Positions 22,129-30,957 of a stretch of DNA of 59,691 bases are shown here, in pieces. The stretch is from a virus. The position numbers and the translations under genes are program-made. The DNA lies in the IMG/VR virus record IMGVR_UViG_3300037882_001356, positions 1 through 59,691 of that record; one strand, given 5' to 3'. Numbering within the stretch: position 1 is the stretch's first letter; the number at the start of each line of letters is the position of its first letter. The notes below the pieces were generated by a model. That model ran no database searches, had not been told where the DNA came from, and was given only the letters and a program-made list of their open reading frames with translations.

Positions 22129-23183
22129 TCGCTTTGCACCTTTGAAAAGTAGGACGTATTGTACAAGTCAAACCGCTTGCCATCGTGAAAAACAACGCCC
22201 GCATCCGCTGCCTTAAAATTGGTTCCCGGCCACGACTCCGTGCCGTACCACTTGGCGTCAATCTTCCCAATTTTGGGAACCGCACTGCCGTATCGTACCC
22301 AATACATCCCACCCGAATAATGGAACTCCGTTCCAGCAAAGTCTTTACATACTTTCTTGAACGATCCGGCAACGGGGAACCGCTGCAATTGTTCTTCGAC
22401 CAGTGGCCAATAATCCAACAGTGATTCGTATAGCATCTCAGTCCATCGCCATGTTGACGGACCACGAACGACGCTCTTGGCGTGACCGTAGAATACGCTG
22501 TCATTCGAGTTCGGTTCTGTGGCTTTGAGTGATTCCCACAACGCCGCCCATGTTGCCGTTTCGCGTTTCTCCTTGACGTTCTTGGCTTCGAGGACCGTGA
22601 AGCCCATGTCAAGGAACCGCTGGCGTGCGGAATCGTAGTCGTCGATGGTTGTGCCGTTATGAGCGATGGCGACGATACGCTTGCCGTTGAACAGGTCGAT
22701 TCGCTTGGCGAGTTCGTCGGCGTTGCGTTGCCACATTCCATTGCCGCGAACGGGCCAACAGTGGTAGAGGATGTGCCGAAACCCGGACAAATGGAATCGT
22801 TGTGGTGGGGCAGGTTTTACCTTATCAACGCATATCCTGCAGGTCTTGATCGGCTTGCCGTTCTCTTCGGAGATGACCCGATCCGGCGAACATTTCCCAT
22901 GCACGGAACAACCATATACTGGGGCTTGCGTCGTCTTGTCGCCGCACGATTTGCAAGGACGCATCTCGCCCGTTGGTTTACCCCGATGAATGCACTCGTT
23001 CATCGTGATTTGGAACGTTCGTGCCGCGTTGCCCTTTGACTTGGCTTTCTCTCTCTCTTGTGACACTTGTGCTTTGTGTTCGTCCGAGGTCCGAACCCAA
23101 AACCAGCACGTCTTGCACTGCCCCACTTCGTAGGGTTGCATCGGGTCGAGTGTCGGCGTATGTCCACAGGTTGGTAGCATCAT
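22077..23183 (-). CDS. Glycosyltransferase-like protein with Cys-rich N-terminus, 368 aa
   Basis: Residues 1-125 hold several CxxC pairs (CKTCWFW, CKSCGDK, CRICVDK), probable zinc ribbons. From about 130, FRHILYHCWPVRGNGMWQRN, NGKRIVAIAHNGTT, VLEAKN and SVFYGHAKSVVRG follow the order of a GT-A-like nucleotide-sugar transferase known from planctomycete and phage genomes, with HYSGGMYWVR near the end. It overlaps the oxygenase gene by 52 bases. A role in adding sugar to a host glycan or tail protein is inferred. Confidence 0.7.
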   Translation of the reverse strand: MMLPTCGHTPTLDPMQPYEVGQCKTCWFWVRTSDEHKAQVSQEREKAKSKGNAARTFQITMNECIHRGKPTGEMRPCKSCGDKTTQAPVYGCSVHGKCSPDRVISEENGKPIKTCRICVDKVKPAPPQRFHLSGFRHILYHCWPVRGNGMWQRNADELAKRIDLFNGKRIVAIAHNGTTIDDYDSARQRFLDMGFTVLEAKNVKEKRETATWAALWESLKATEPNSNDSVFYGHAKSVVRGPSTWRWTEMLYESLLDYWPLVEEQLQRFPVAGSFKKVCKDFAGTEFHYSGGMYWVRYGSAVPKIGKIDAKWYGTESWPGTNFKAADAGVVFHDGKRFDLYNTSYFSKVQSEWVNWKQQNAKHLSVIG

Positions 23184-24655
23184 GGTCTAGTGATCGTTAT
23201 GTCGGGGTTGACGCCATCGGTAAACGTATTTGGTCCAGCACAATCAAACGACGCATCTGGCATCGTGTACGTGACGGGCGAACCGCCAAACGGATTATAC
23301 AATACCCACTCGCTCAATGCTGTGTCGTGCCACAATGACCAACCTACGACGGTTGAACCAAACTGAGTAAAAATGCAGTCGAGGTCGCCAGTTGGCGTAC
23401 CGCAATTTAATGGGTAAAAATCATCACCTTCAACTATCCACGAATCGCCATCAGGACAAGGTACGCATGCTGTGCATTCACTAGTGGGGTCGCAGTCACC
23501 CGCCACGGTGGGTTCAATCGTGAAGCCAAACACGGACCCTTCTGGGAAATCAATCGACGGTAAGCAAAGTCCCGATCCTTCCAAAAATAGCGGTTCGCAC
23601 ACGCATGGACAAGCTGCAACTCCGTAGTTGCATATTGTCAATTCCAGTGCTTCGTTTAGAAAGAAAAATCGAACCGCCCCGGTCGAACGGAAACATGCCG
23701 GAATTGTGTCACTATTGTAAGTGTGAGCAGAAAAATTCAGTCCGTCACAAACAATTGGCGGAGCTGTAATTTCTGTGTATGTTCCCGGCGATGATGGGAA
23801 ACATCCGTATTGACGCAATACCAAATGGTTTCTGAAGATGCCCGTTGTTATTAAAGAGTACTCGTCTGCGGAACTGGATATTGGAACCCATCCGCCAACA
23901 TAGCCATCTACCGCACCGGGAGCGTCCGCACATTCAATAGCCGTTGTGCTGTACTCGTAGCAAATCTTAATGCCATTCAAACATGAAAAAGCTACCTCAC
24001 CTTGCATGGTGAGGGTAAATTGCGAAGGAACAGGGATGTCGCCACAGCAGGGAACCAAAATATCAATGTCATCGCAACAATCTTCGGGGTTCAGTTCGCA
24101 CGATGGATCGTAGATCGGTTCGCCGAACAGGGACCACAATTGGCTTTCGACGGTAATCCCTGTCACCATGCCGGAAACAATCGTCGGGCAAACGCCTGTG
24201 ACGATGCGAACGACACTCGACTGAGCAAGAAAGATGATCTCATATTCCTTGGAGTTCTTGTACTGTGTGACCCCCTTTTCCACCATCACACATTGCACGG
24301 GGTTGTAGGGGGAAACGTCGCTCGGCACGGGCAACCCCGGCATCAGTTTCGCCGGTTGCAATAGGTAGGTCCCCGACCGTCCAAACGGCTTATCGTATGG
24401 TGCACCCCCCGAAGCAACTTCGTACGTCTGCTCAATCCAGTCAAAGTAACCCGTAGCCTCATCGTAGCCCGTGAGTTTCGCTCGAAACATGTTGAGCGAC
24501 GGGTACATCAACGCAATCGTGTTGAGGTTGTTGTTCAGTCCATTATTGGAGGCGTTACGCTTTTGCGACTGCAAAAGTTGGTACATCTCGTTCAACGCAT
24601 TGGCTTGCGAACCGGAAATGAACCCCGCCGAAAATGGTCCGTTGGCGTTCGTCAT
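23180..24655 (-). CDS. Cys-rich tail/minor structural protein, 491 aa
   Basis: ATG at 24655 overlaps the previous stop (TAATG). Residues 1-160 are helical then beta (MFRAKLTGYDEATGYFDWIE is a module common in phage minor structural proteins, YNPVQCVMVEKG). From about 200 the chain is rich in Cys pairs (CELNPEDCCDDID, CVCEPL, CTACVPCPDGD), which may form disulfides or bind metal. Probably a baseplate or tail-tip protein. Confidence 0.7.
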   Translation of the reverse strand: MTNANGPFSAGFISGSQANALNEMYQLLQSQKRNASNNGLNNNLNTIALMYPSLNMFRAKLTGYDEATGYFDWIEQTYEVASGGAPYDKPFGRSGTYLLQPAKLMPGLPVPSDVSPYNPVQCVMVEKGVTQYKNSKEYEIIFLAQSSVVRIVTGVCPTIVSGMVTGITVESQLWSLFGEPIYDPSCELNPEDCCDDIDILVPCCGDIPVPSQFTLTMQGEVAFSCLNGIKICYEYSTTAIECADAPGAVDGYVGGWVPISSSADEYSLITTGIFRNHLVLRQYGCFPSSPGTYTEITAPPIVCDGLNFSAHTYNSDTIPACFRSTGAVRFFFLNEALELTICNYGVAACPCVCEPLFLEGSGLCLPSIDFPEGSVFGFTIEPTVAGDCDPTSECTACVPCPDGDSWIVEGDDFYPLNCGTPTGDLDCIFTQFGSTVVGWSLWHDTALSEWVLYNPFGGSPVTYTMPDASFDCAGPNTFTDGVNPDITITRP

Positions 24656-25689
24656 TAATCGCCCCCTGCATACTGGAACGCCAAATTCCAATCGTACAAC
24701 TTGAACAGACGACGCTCATCATCCGGCAGAGATTCGGACGAATTGACGGCCGGATAATACTTGCCGTTGAACGCAGGCACAAGGTTATGACCAAAACATT
24801 CAAACTGATTCAGTTCATCGGGAACCGCCGATTCCGGGCTAAAGTGCGTGAGCGTGAACTTGATGTCGTAGAAATACATCTCCCGCTCTTGGATCAACGA
24901 CACTAACGGCATCGTGTACCGTTCGCCGAGGTCGATGTCTTCACAAAACAACGTTTGCCATGTGTATCCCGTTGCGTCTTTGATAAAAGAAAAGTCGTTG
25001 GCGTTGACCGTCTTATCCATCGCTAGCAACCGCGACGGAGTGCCCGCTGAATCCAGAATGAAGTCTTCAGGTACTTGATACCACGTCATGAAAATGTTGG
25101 TCTTTTTCATGACGATCCGCGTTTGTGGTGCGGATATTTGAGCCTGGTCGAACGATTCGCCCGGGGCAAAGAAGTAGAACGCTCCATTGTCGTAAGTGAA
25201 AATCTGCGAATTGGGCTTCATCGAATATTGCACGTACCGCTGATATTCCGGGTGCGGGAATGGTGCGTAGTCATTGACGAACACATCCCACTGAATGCCC
25301 CACGGCAACGGCTCGTAGGCCACGGTCAAACGGCAGTACGTGTAATCCGCGTAGGCTAACCCCGGTGGATCGTAAGGACTATCCAACTTGCCCGTAAAGT
25401 GAATCGCCGTAGCTTCAACGATTGTGGTTGCCCACATGTAATCGTAGATCGGATGATATGCTGGAACGACACGAGCGAGGTTGTCGCTGTCAACGAACGA
25501 ATACCCAACAAAGTAAAGGATCGCGGCCCGTAGCTTTGAGAACGGGATGTAGCCCGTCATGGTGCAATAGCTTTTACGAGTCGTGATGTTCGACGTTGAT
25601 TGACTGTACAACGCGACGGCTTCCAGCCAATCGTCCGCTGTGAACACCAAAGGGAATTGCTCGAATTCAGTAATTACTGCTAGTGGCAT
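24655..25689 (-). CDS. Minor tail protein, 344 aa
   Basis: A Tyr/Phe-rich soluble chain (TYCRLTVAYEPLPWGIQWDV, YFFAPGESFDQAQI, MYFYDIKFTLTHFSPES) directly downstream of the tape-measure-like gene, where distal tail or baseplate hub proteins are encoded in siphophages. No membrane segment or enzyme motif. Probably a baseplate component. Confidence 0.68.
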   Translation of the reverse strand: MPLAVITEFEQFPLVFTADDWLEAVALYSQSTSNITTRKSYCTMTGYIPFSKLRAAILYFVGYSFVDSDNLARVVPAYHPIYDYMWATTIVEATAIHFTGKLDSPYDPPGLAYADYTYCRLTVAYEPLPWGIQWDVFVNDYAPFPHPEYQRYVQYSMKPNSQIFTYDNGAFYFFAPGESFDQAQISAPQTRIVMKKTNIFMTWYQVPEDFILDSAGTPSRLLAMDKTVNANDFSFIKDATGYTWQTLFCEDIDLGERYTMPLVSLIQEREMYFYDIKFTLTHFSPESAVPDELNQFECFGHNLVPAFNGKYYPAVNSSESLPDDERRLFKLYDWNLAFQYAGGD

Positions 25690-25692
25690 TTA

Positions 25693-26745
25693 TCACCTTG
25701 TGAAAATAGACTCGGCAATGCCACGCCCAATCCGCTGAGCGATATTGACTCCCGAACCGCCCAGCATTCCTAACCCCATCCCTATTCCGCCAACTCCAGC
25801 CGCCCCTACATGTCCGATACCACCACCAGCTGCTTGCCCCGCTTGCATTCCAATCCCGCCCCCGCCTTGACCAACTGCCACCCCACCCCATTTATTATTC
25901 AGAAACTCAAGGATTTGAGTTTGGATGGATAATTGCTCGTCTTGCACTGTCTTTTTTTTCTCCGTCCCTGAAGAGGCTTGAAGAGCCGCTAGTGCTGCCG
26001 GATTGTAAACCTCTTCACTGCGATTGGCAATACCCGGTGGCTGAACGGCTCGCGTGTTTTGGTTCGGATCGAACACCGGACCGCCGCCTTTTATGCGTCG
26101 CTTTATCTCCCCAATCATTCCGGGTATTCCACCTATCAAGAATCCACCACCGGGCAAATCGCTTAACGAGCCGATTGTTTTGGCCAGCAGATTGAGTATT
26201 GGCAATGACTCACGAAACGCATCCGTGAGCGTGGCAATACCTGAAGCATAATCGCGAACGACTTTCGCCCCGTCTGGACCCATCTCCTCAATTGTCTTCC
26301 CAAGTTCAGTAAGGAACTTCTCAAAAGCCTCTGTCGCTGGCTTAATGACTGAACCCATACCCGAAATGACTCGATTAAACGAATTGACTAGGTTCGTAGT
26401 CCCTCTCAACACGGGTTGTAAATGCTTCCCGATGGATGCCATCAAGTTTTGCACCGCCAAATCCGCTTGCCGGGCTTGACCAGGATTCACCAACCGAACC
26501 AACGACGATAACCGCGACGAACGAGCCGCTAGTTGATCCATTGGTTCAATGAGAGATTGGATTGGATTTTTCAACCGATGAGCTGACAGACCAAGCTGAT
26601 TCATCACCCGTTGAACTTGCTGAACGCCACCCCCACCCGTTCGCAGGTTGTACGCCCCTTGTGCCGCTGAACCAATCCCTTGAGAAATCCCTCTCCCCAC
26701 ACTGCTTAGTAACCTTGCTGCTGCTGCCACAATTTGCGGTATCAT
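25693..26745 (-). CDS. Tape-measure-like tail protein, 350 aa
   Basis: A long helical chain with Gly/Ala-rich ends. Residues 1-230 are amphipathic helices (VVRDYASGIATLTDAFRES, ILNLLAKTIGSLSDL), then a linker (about 235-290) and a Gly-rich tail with hydrophobic segments (GGGIGMQAGQAAGGGIGHVG). The position directly after the two tail-assembly chaperone frames is diagnostic for tape-measure proteins. At 350 residues it is short, which predicts a short tail. ATGA overlap with the previous gene. Confidence 0.75.
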   Translation of the reverse strand: MIPQIVAAAARLLSSVGRGISQGIGSAAQGAYNLRTGGGGVQQVQRVMNQLGLSAHRLKNPIQSLIEPMDQLAARSSRLSSLVRLVNPGQARQADLAVQNLMASIGKHLQPVLRGTTNLVNSFNRVISGMGSVIKPATEAFEKFLTELGKTIEEMGPDGAKVVRDYASGIATLTDAFRESLPILNLLAKTIGSLSDLPGGGFLIGGIPGMIGEIKRRIKGGGPVFDPNQNTRAVQPPGIANRSEEVYNPAALAALQASSGTEKKKTVQDEQLSIQTQILEFLNNKWGGVAVGQGGGGIGMQAGQAAGGGIGHVGAAGVGGIGMGLGMLGGSGVNIAQRIGRGIAESIFTR

Positions 26746-27155
26746 GACACACCGCCTTGATTGTTAGGCTTAGGTTTGGGGTTTGGCTTGAAGCCCGTTT
26801 GCCCTGGTTTCTTTGTCGTCCGACGCTGCTGCTGTTGCTGTTGTTGTTTGGCTTGTTGTGCTCTCATGCGGGCAACAAGTGCTTCGCCGCCCGAACGGTC
26901 AAAATCCTTACCGTAGGATTCAAAGAACGCCTTCGACGCTTGGTCGGGAGTGACTTTCCCTTTCGCCAATAGCATCGAAAGTGCCAGCATATTCTCGTGT
27001 TGTCCTTGTGGGTCGGTTGGTACGTCGCCTTGTTTCGCTTGTTCGGAATCCTTCGACAACCGCTCCAATAACGGGTCGAGATAGTACTGCCTTGCGTCAT
27101 GCCAAGTCATCCCATCAATATCCGCTTGCGACTTGAAAAACGGCTCCCCGCTCAA
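26742..27155 (-). CDS. Tail assembly chaperone, frameshift (T-like) part
   Basis: The open frame from a TTG at 27155 encodes 137 residues, but it is most likely made as the C-terminal part of a -1 frameshift product of the upstream gene (slip at 27218-27212). In the -1 frame, residues VGWTYRYTGPTGYGEFVAEL run straight into SGEPFFKSQADIDG, a natural-looking chain. The tail carries a poly-Gln tract and basic Pro-rich end. By analogy with lambda gpGT it would bind tape measure and tail tube subunits during assembly. Confidence 0.8.
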   Translation of the reverse strand: MSGEPFFKSQADIDGMTWHDARQYYLDPLLERLSKDSEQAKQGDVPTDPQGQHENMLALSMLLAKGKVTPDQASKAFFESYGKDFDRSGGEALVARMRAQQAKQQQQQQQRRTTKKPGQTGFKPNPKPKPNNQGGVS

Positions 27156-27637
27156 TTCGGCGACGAACTCACCGTATCCGGTGGGTCCGGTGTAACGGTA
27201 GGTCCAACCGACTTTTTTTCGGCCATATGTTCCTCCAATTCGGGGAACCGCTTCTTCATCACCAGCGTAAAGGCTTGATACAGCGACGACGTTTCGTCTT
27301 TGATCGTTTCATATAGCTTGTCAAAATCAGCGTGAGTCAAGTTCTTGATCGCTTCCCCAAAACACAATCGGACAAGATGTTTTGTGCCTTCATCGGATTG
27401 GAAGACGCCAATCACCCCATCGGACATGCTTCCTTCATTCCAGAATTCTTTGCCCGAACACAAGTATGAAATGTAGGATTGCAGTTGCAAACTACCCAAG
27501 AATTTGCGAGATTCATCAAGCAATTTCATCTTGGCGAAGCTAACAAACTGCTGCTCAATCCCCACCGTAATATGCGAAAGAGAAAGGAGCGTGTCGTTGC
27601 CTGCCGAGTCCTTATACCGAACCAATTCGCTGCCCAT
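27152..27637 (-). CDS. Tail assembly chaperone (G-like), 161 aa
   Basis: ATG at 27637 has AAGGTGCAACAA upstream. It is helical, with VQFVSFAKMKLLDE-type and FGEAIKNLTHADFDKLYETI segments and no enzyme motif. It lies between the tail tube gene and the tape measure gene, as gpG does in lambda. Near its end GAAAAAAAG contains the slippery heptamer A AAA AAG in the right phase, so most ribosomes make this 161-residue form and a fraction make a 298-residue fusion. Confidence 0.82.
   Translation of the reverse strand: MGSELVRYKDSAGNDTLLSLSHITVGIEQQFVSFAKMKLLDESRKFLGSLQLQSYISYLCSGKEFWNEGSMSDGVIGVFQSDEGTKHLVRLCFGEAIKNLTHADFDKLYETIKDETSSLYQAFTLVMKKRFPELEEHMAEKKSVGPTVTPDPPDTVSSSPN
27212..27218 (-). 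promoter_or_regulatory. A AAA AAG -1 frameshift site
   Basis: In the zero frame the codons read GAA AAA AAG, so A AAA AAG has the X XXY YYZ phase. GGAGG at 27236-27232, about a dozen bases upstream, could be the stimulatory Shine-Dalgarno element known from other bacterial frameshift sites. The -1 frame is open from here through to 26742. Confidence 0.85.
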
Positions 27638-27649
27638 TTGTTGCACCTT

Positions 27650-28141
27650 TTAGAACGGCGATGGATTGATACCAGTTGTGGTAAACTCCACGCCGGTAAT
27701 ACGAAAACTGAAGTTGTACATACCGCCTGACGTTTGCGTAATGCCTTGCAAGGGGTTGTTCCCCGTCATCACGTATTGGCAAATCAGACCGACGAGATTG
27801 GTGAACCCCAGATAAACGACTCCAGTTCCGTTGAATACCCCATCAGCACCTAATCCATCGTTCGCAAGGTACAACGCCAGAGAATTTGACACCCCGTGAT
27901 TGGCGTCCAAGTCCATCTTGGCGGAAATTCGCCCCGTCCCGCGTGCGAAGCCGGTAATCACCGCTGGCCAATAAAGTCCATATTGGTCAATATCCATGTT
28001 GAAGTGAGGAATATCGCCCTCTTCGACTTCAAGCTGTGCGTCCCAATCGTCGCCGTAGAGCGAGAAAATGTCACCGTTCGCCCCAGCGATGCCGATTACC
28101 CCACGTTTCCCGGCTGCTGGCACAATTACTGTTCCGGCCAT
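27650..28141 (-). CDS. Major tail tube-like protein, 163 aa
   Basis: ATG at 28141. A beta-rich chain with VEEGDIPHFNMDIDQYGLYW, PAVITGFARGTGRISAKMDL, VVYLGFTNLVGLICQYVMTG and a final YNFSFRITGVEFTTTG strand, as expected of tail tube subunits. The position directly before the assembly chaperones supports this. No sequence family was confirmed. Confidence 0.75.
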   Translation of the reverse strand: MAGTVIVPAAGKRGVIGIAGANGDIFSLYGDDWDAQLEVEEGDIPHFNMDIDQYGLYWPAVITGFARGTGRISAKMDLDANHGVSNSLALYLANDGLGADGVFNGTGVVYLGFTNLVGLICQYVMTGNNPLQGITQTSGGMYNFSFRITGVEFTTTGINPSPF

Positions 28142-28152
28142 ATGTTCCGTCC

Positions 28153-28629
28153 TCAACCGTTACGCGGTTCGCTGGTAAAAAACCCTACGGCAAATCGACT
28201 GACTTCAACCCCGGCTTTGAATGGCTGATTTTCCCATTCATAGTTGTTTTCAATCAGGTCCGTGTCAAACACTTCCGGCACATACGCACTCACACCAAAC
28301 GGCGGGTACGTATTCAACGCTTGCTTCGCTTGCAGGATAAACGACGGGTTCACATCATCGCCCGCTAAATCCGCCAAGTTTGACCCGTAGACCGTAATCC
28401 CAATCGTGTAACCCTTCTGCACGCTGCCCGCATATTGCGGAGTTGACACGCCACCTAAGGAGCCGCGATTCGTTTGTGATTCCGGTCCGTTGGTCACAAT
28501 CACAATGGTCGTGGGGTCACGCGATTCCATCGCATCGGTTTTCCGCCAGACACACGGGCAACCACTTGGCGTCATCCCCGAAAGGATCGTCACCACGGCT
28601 TCGGCGATAGATGAGGAGTATGATGGCAT
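28153..28629 (-). CDS. Tail terminator/completion-like protein, 158 aa
   Basis: The chain starts SSIAEAVVTILSGMTPSGCP and has VQKGYTIGITVYGSNLADLA and EVFDTDLIENNYEWENQPFK. Size, order (between connector and tail tube genes) and alpha/beta pattern fit tail-completion or minor tail proteins such as gpU-like terminators. Inference is mostly from gene order. Confidence 0.6.
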   Translation of the reverse strand: MPSYSSSIAEAVVTILSGMTPSGCPCVWRKTDAMESRDPTTIVIVTNGPESQTNRGSLGGVSTPQYAGSVQKGYTIGITVYGSNLADLAGDDVNPSFILQAKQALNTYPPFGVSAYVPEVFDTDLIENNYEWENQPFKAGVEVSRFAVGFFTSEPRNG

Positions 28630-28632
28630 CGG

Positions 28633-29295
28633 TTATTCATACCCCACGTTACTCGTAATTGACCATCCCGTTGTTGGTGGATCAGAATCTCCACACGACA
28701 TGAATACCTTTCCTACCGTCACGCCCGCAAACGGGTTCGTAACGTCCGACACCGACGTTGCAATCCACGGGACTGCTGCTCGATACGTCGAGGGGATGAG
28801 GTAGGTAGCAATCACGGTGTTATCGGATTGGGTGAACGTGATTCGACTTGAGGCCGTGGTGCAAAGCGATTGACAGAAAATCCATTGAGCGTTATTTCCC
28901 GTGATCGCCGTCGTCTCCGAGTTAGGGACCATCGCCGTTAACGCTGTGTTCGCGACCGGAAGATTGTCACCTGCTCCGAGGTCAATTGGCACACTCACCC
29001 CTGAGACGGTCCCTACCGTGACTTGGTATCGTGACCCATCGGCCCAATAAATGTCCAGTTTCGCACCGGTTGTTATCGTGTGGGCAGGGTCCGTGATCGT
29101 AATCGTTCCCGTGTTATCGTCCGTCCGCGTTGTCAATGCACCTGCCCATGCGGGATCAATTGCCGACTCGGATGTTCCGCCCACGACGACGGACACAGGC
29201 CATGAAGCATTGGCGGACACTTCCCCCGTTGGAACGCAGGAGAATGACTGCCCGTTCACACTGGTCTGAAGATTAATCGTTGGTGTAATCGGCAT
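28633..29295 (-). CDS. Virion structural protein, 220 aa
   Basis: Thr/Ser/Val-rich beta protein (TINLQTSVNGQSFSCVPTGE, TGTITITDPAHTITTGAKLD, IYWADGSRYQVTVG). It sits in the connector to tail tube region. Composition and strand-turn pattern suggest a head or tail decoration protein; no catalytic motif. Confidence 0.62.
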   Translation of the reverse strand: MPITPTINLQTSVNGQSFSCVPTGEVSANASWPVSVVVGGTSESAIDPAWAGALTTRTDDNTGTITITDPAHTITTGAKLDIYWADGSRYQVTVGTVSGVSVPIDLGAGDNLPVANTALTAMVPNSETTAITGNNAQWIFCQSLCTTASSRITFTQSDNTVIATYLIPSTYRAAVPWIATSVSDVTNPFAGVTVGKVFMSCGDSDPPTTGWSITSNVGYE

Positions 29296-29304
29296 CGCTC
29301 ACCC

Positions 29305-29661
29305 TCAAGCATTGGTCAGTTTCGTTACAACACAATCGTAAACCGCATAACTCATTGCCTCATCAGCATTTAAGCGAGAGGTAACTTTCGTAATCAAGTA
29401 CGCCGTCCCATCGGCGAGCGTCCACGTATCATCCGACTTCGGCGGGTATGTCTCGCCTTCCCGATAGGCGGTAATCATGTCGCCACTCACGGGATAACCA
29501 CTGCCACCGATGCCGCTGGTGTCGGGGTTCGGCCACACGTAGAGGTATTGGTAGGCTACCGTCGTCGTGTGGTCGGGGTTCAGTGCCAGCGTACCCGTAA
29601 CGAGTTTCCAGCCCTGTTTCGAGCGGTCAGCAATCACGGTTCCAGCGTCCCCAAACGGCAT
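29305..29661 (-). CDS. Head-tail connector-region protein, 118 aa
   Basis: A compact beta domain (GWKLVTGTLALNPDHTTTVA, YQYLYVWPNPDTSG, GDMITAYREGETYPPKSDDT, TAYLITKVTSRL). Genes of this size after a gp6-like connector often encode head closure or stopper proteins. No direct motif proof. Confidence 0.58.
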   Translation of the reverse strand: MPFGDAGTVIADRSKQGWKLVTGTLALNPDHTTTVAYQYLYVWPNPDTSGIGGSGYPVSGDMITAYREGETYPPKSDDTWTLADGTAYLITKVTSRLNADEAMSYAVYDCVVTKLTNA

Positions 29662-29664
29662 TAA

Positions 29665-29877
29665 CTACCTCAATATTGCTTTTACCTTCTGATCAAAAGA
29701 CAACTTAGACCACTCGATGTATTTCTTAATTTGCCTCTCCATACAGAGCGATGCTTTTTCTGGAGAAGAACAATAGTAAGCGACAACCCATTCGCCGAAG
29801 TGGAGGCGTTGCACCTGATGTGATGGTTTGGCCACCACGCGGTACAATTTTCTTGCCTCTCGCTCAACCTTTGTCAT
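29665..29877 (-). CDS. Hypothetical protein, 70 aa, connector region
   Basis: ATG at 29877 is preferred over the GTG at 29883 because AGGATAAG lies upstream. It is basic, with MTKVEREARKLYRVVAKPS, RLHFGEWVVAYYCSSPEK and CMERQIKKYIEWSKLSF. The amino-acid bias differs from the Ser/Thr-rich structural genes around it, so it may be an assembly or DNA-binding factor or an insertion. Confidence 0.6.
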   Translation of the reverse strand: MTKVEREARKLYRVVAKPSHQVQRLHFGEWVVAYYCSSPEKASLCMERQIKKYIEWSKLSFDQKVKAILR

Positions 29878-29883
29878 ATCCAC

Positions 29884-30948
29884 TTATCCTAGCAACATTT
29901 CCGCCGAACGGTAGTTGTTTACGACCATCTGCACGGAACCAAGTTTCTTTTCCTCATCCGTGTACGGTCCCAACGAGTAGGAATACCCTTCGCCCGACTC
30001 GCTCACGAACGACGCCCCACGACTGACAATGTTCAGCCGGTCACGGACAATCGTAAAGACTGCCAGTTTCACATCTTCGGGAACAAGTTGGTAGCCCGCC
30101 GCGTACGTGACCTGAATACAGCCCGGCAAACGCATCGGAATCTTCGTCAGTGTCGCCCACGAACGATTGTATGCCGAACCAAATGAGCCATCCGACGCCC
30201 AGCCCCACGGTAACGTTTGCGGGAGCGTGGATTGTTGGTTGTAGTTGTTGAACCTCAGAATCCCCGAATAACTCGCCCCGTCGTTACGAAAGCTATTCAG
30301 GTCAATCGAGTAGTTCCCTTCCTCAACGATGGTATCTTCGCCAAACGTGTCGGGAATCTGACCATACCCTCCGTTCTGGTCAACCTTTACTTCGTTGATG
30401 CACCACACGGGCTGCCGTCGTAATTGGATGCCGCCGTCCGGCCACGAATCGAAATACTCCACGATGTCAGGATCGTAGGTTAACTTGCGTCCAATGGCGT
30501 TCGTGAGTGCCGATTCTGCCGCTCCGAGTAGTTGCAACGTTTGACGTAGGAACGTGTCGGTAATCGTCCCCGTCATGCCCAGAAACGCCATGTACTCGGA
30601 GAAGTTCGTGAGTGTTGGTCCACCGAGTTCACCCGATTGCCGAATCTGGAACCCCGAAACGTCCACGATGGGAGCTTGACTACCCGTATCCGTTCGCCAG
30701 AAGTCCCAGCAGTACAAGCCCTGCAAGTCGAGGTCTTCACCGCTCCACGCAATCGACCATACGCCCGTTGCGGTGTTCGTCGCCGTGACGGTTCCCGTGG
30801 CAAGGATGGGACCGCCTGCGTAGGAGTAGAGGTTCGCCGACACGTCCCAGCCAACGATGGATTGTGCCGTCGCCAGCGTGACCGTATTGGTCAGGTCTTG
30901 CCCACGGTCGGCAACGATGTACGACGATGCTACGGTTGCCAAGCCCAT
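29884..30948 (-). CDS. gp6-like head-tail connector with N-terminal Ig-like domain, 354 aa
   Basis: Residues 1-105 repeat the beta module of 17046-17384 (RGQDLTNTVTLATAQSIVGW, YCWDFWRTDTGSQAPI). From about 110, helical LTNFSEYMAFLGMTGTITDT, FLRQTLQLLGAAESALTNAI and GCIQVTYAAGYQLVPEDVKL followed by AVFTIVRDRL match the helix bundle of phage gp6-like connectors, which join the portal to the tail. A fusion of decoration and connector domains is unusual in itself. Confidence 0.78.
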   Translation of the reverse strand: MGLATVASSYIVADRGQDLTNTVTLATAQSIVGWDVSANLYSYAGGPILATGTVTATNTATGVWSIAWSGEDLDLQGLYCWDFWRTDTGSQAPIVDVSGFQIRQSGELGGPTLTNFSEYMAFLGMTGTITDTFLRQTLQLLGAAESALTNAIGRKLTYDPDIVEYFDSWPDGGIQLRRQPVWCINEVKVDQNGGYGQIPDTFGEDTIVEEGNYSIDLNSFRNDGASYSGILRFNNYNQQSTLPQTLPWGWASDGSFGSAYNRSWATLTKIPMRLPGCIQVTYAAGYQLVPEDVKLAVFTIVRDRLNIVSRGASFVSESGEGYSYSLGPYTDEEKKLGSVQMVVNNYRSAEMLLG

Positions 30949-30957
30949 TTCGGAACC

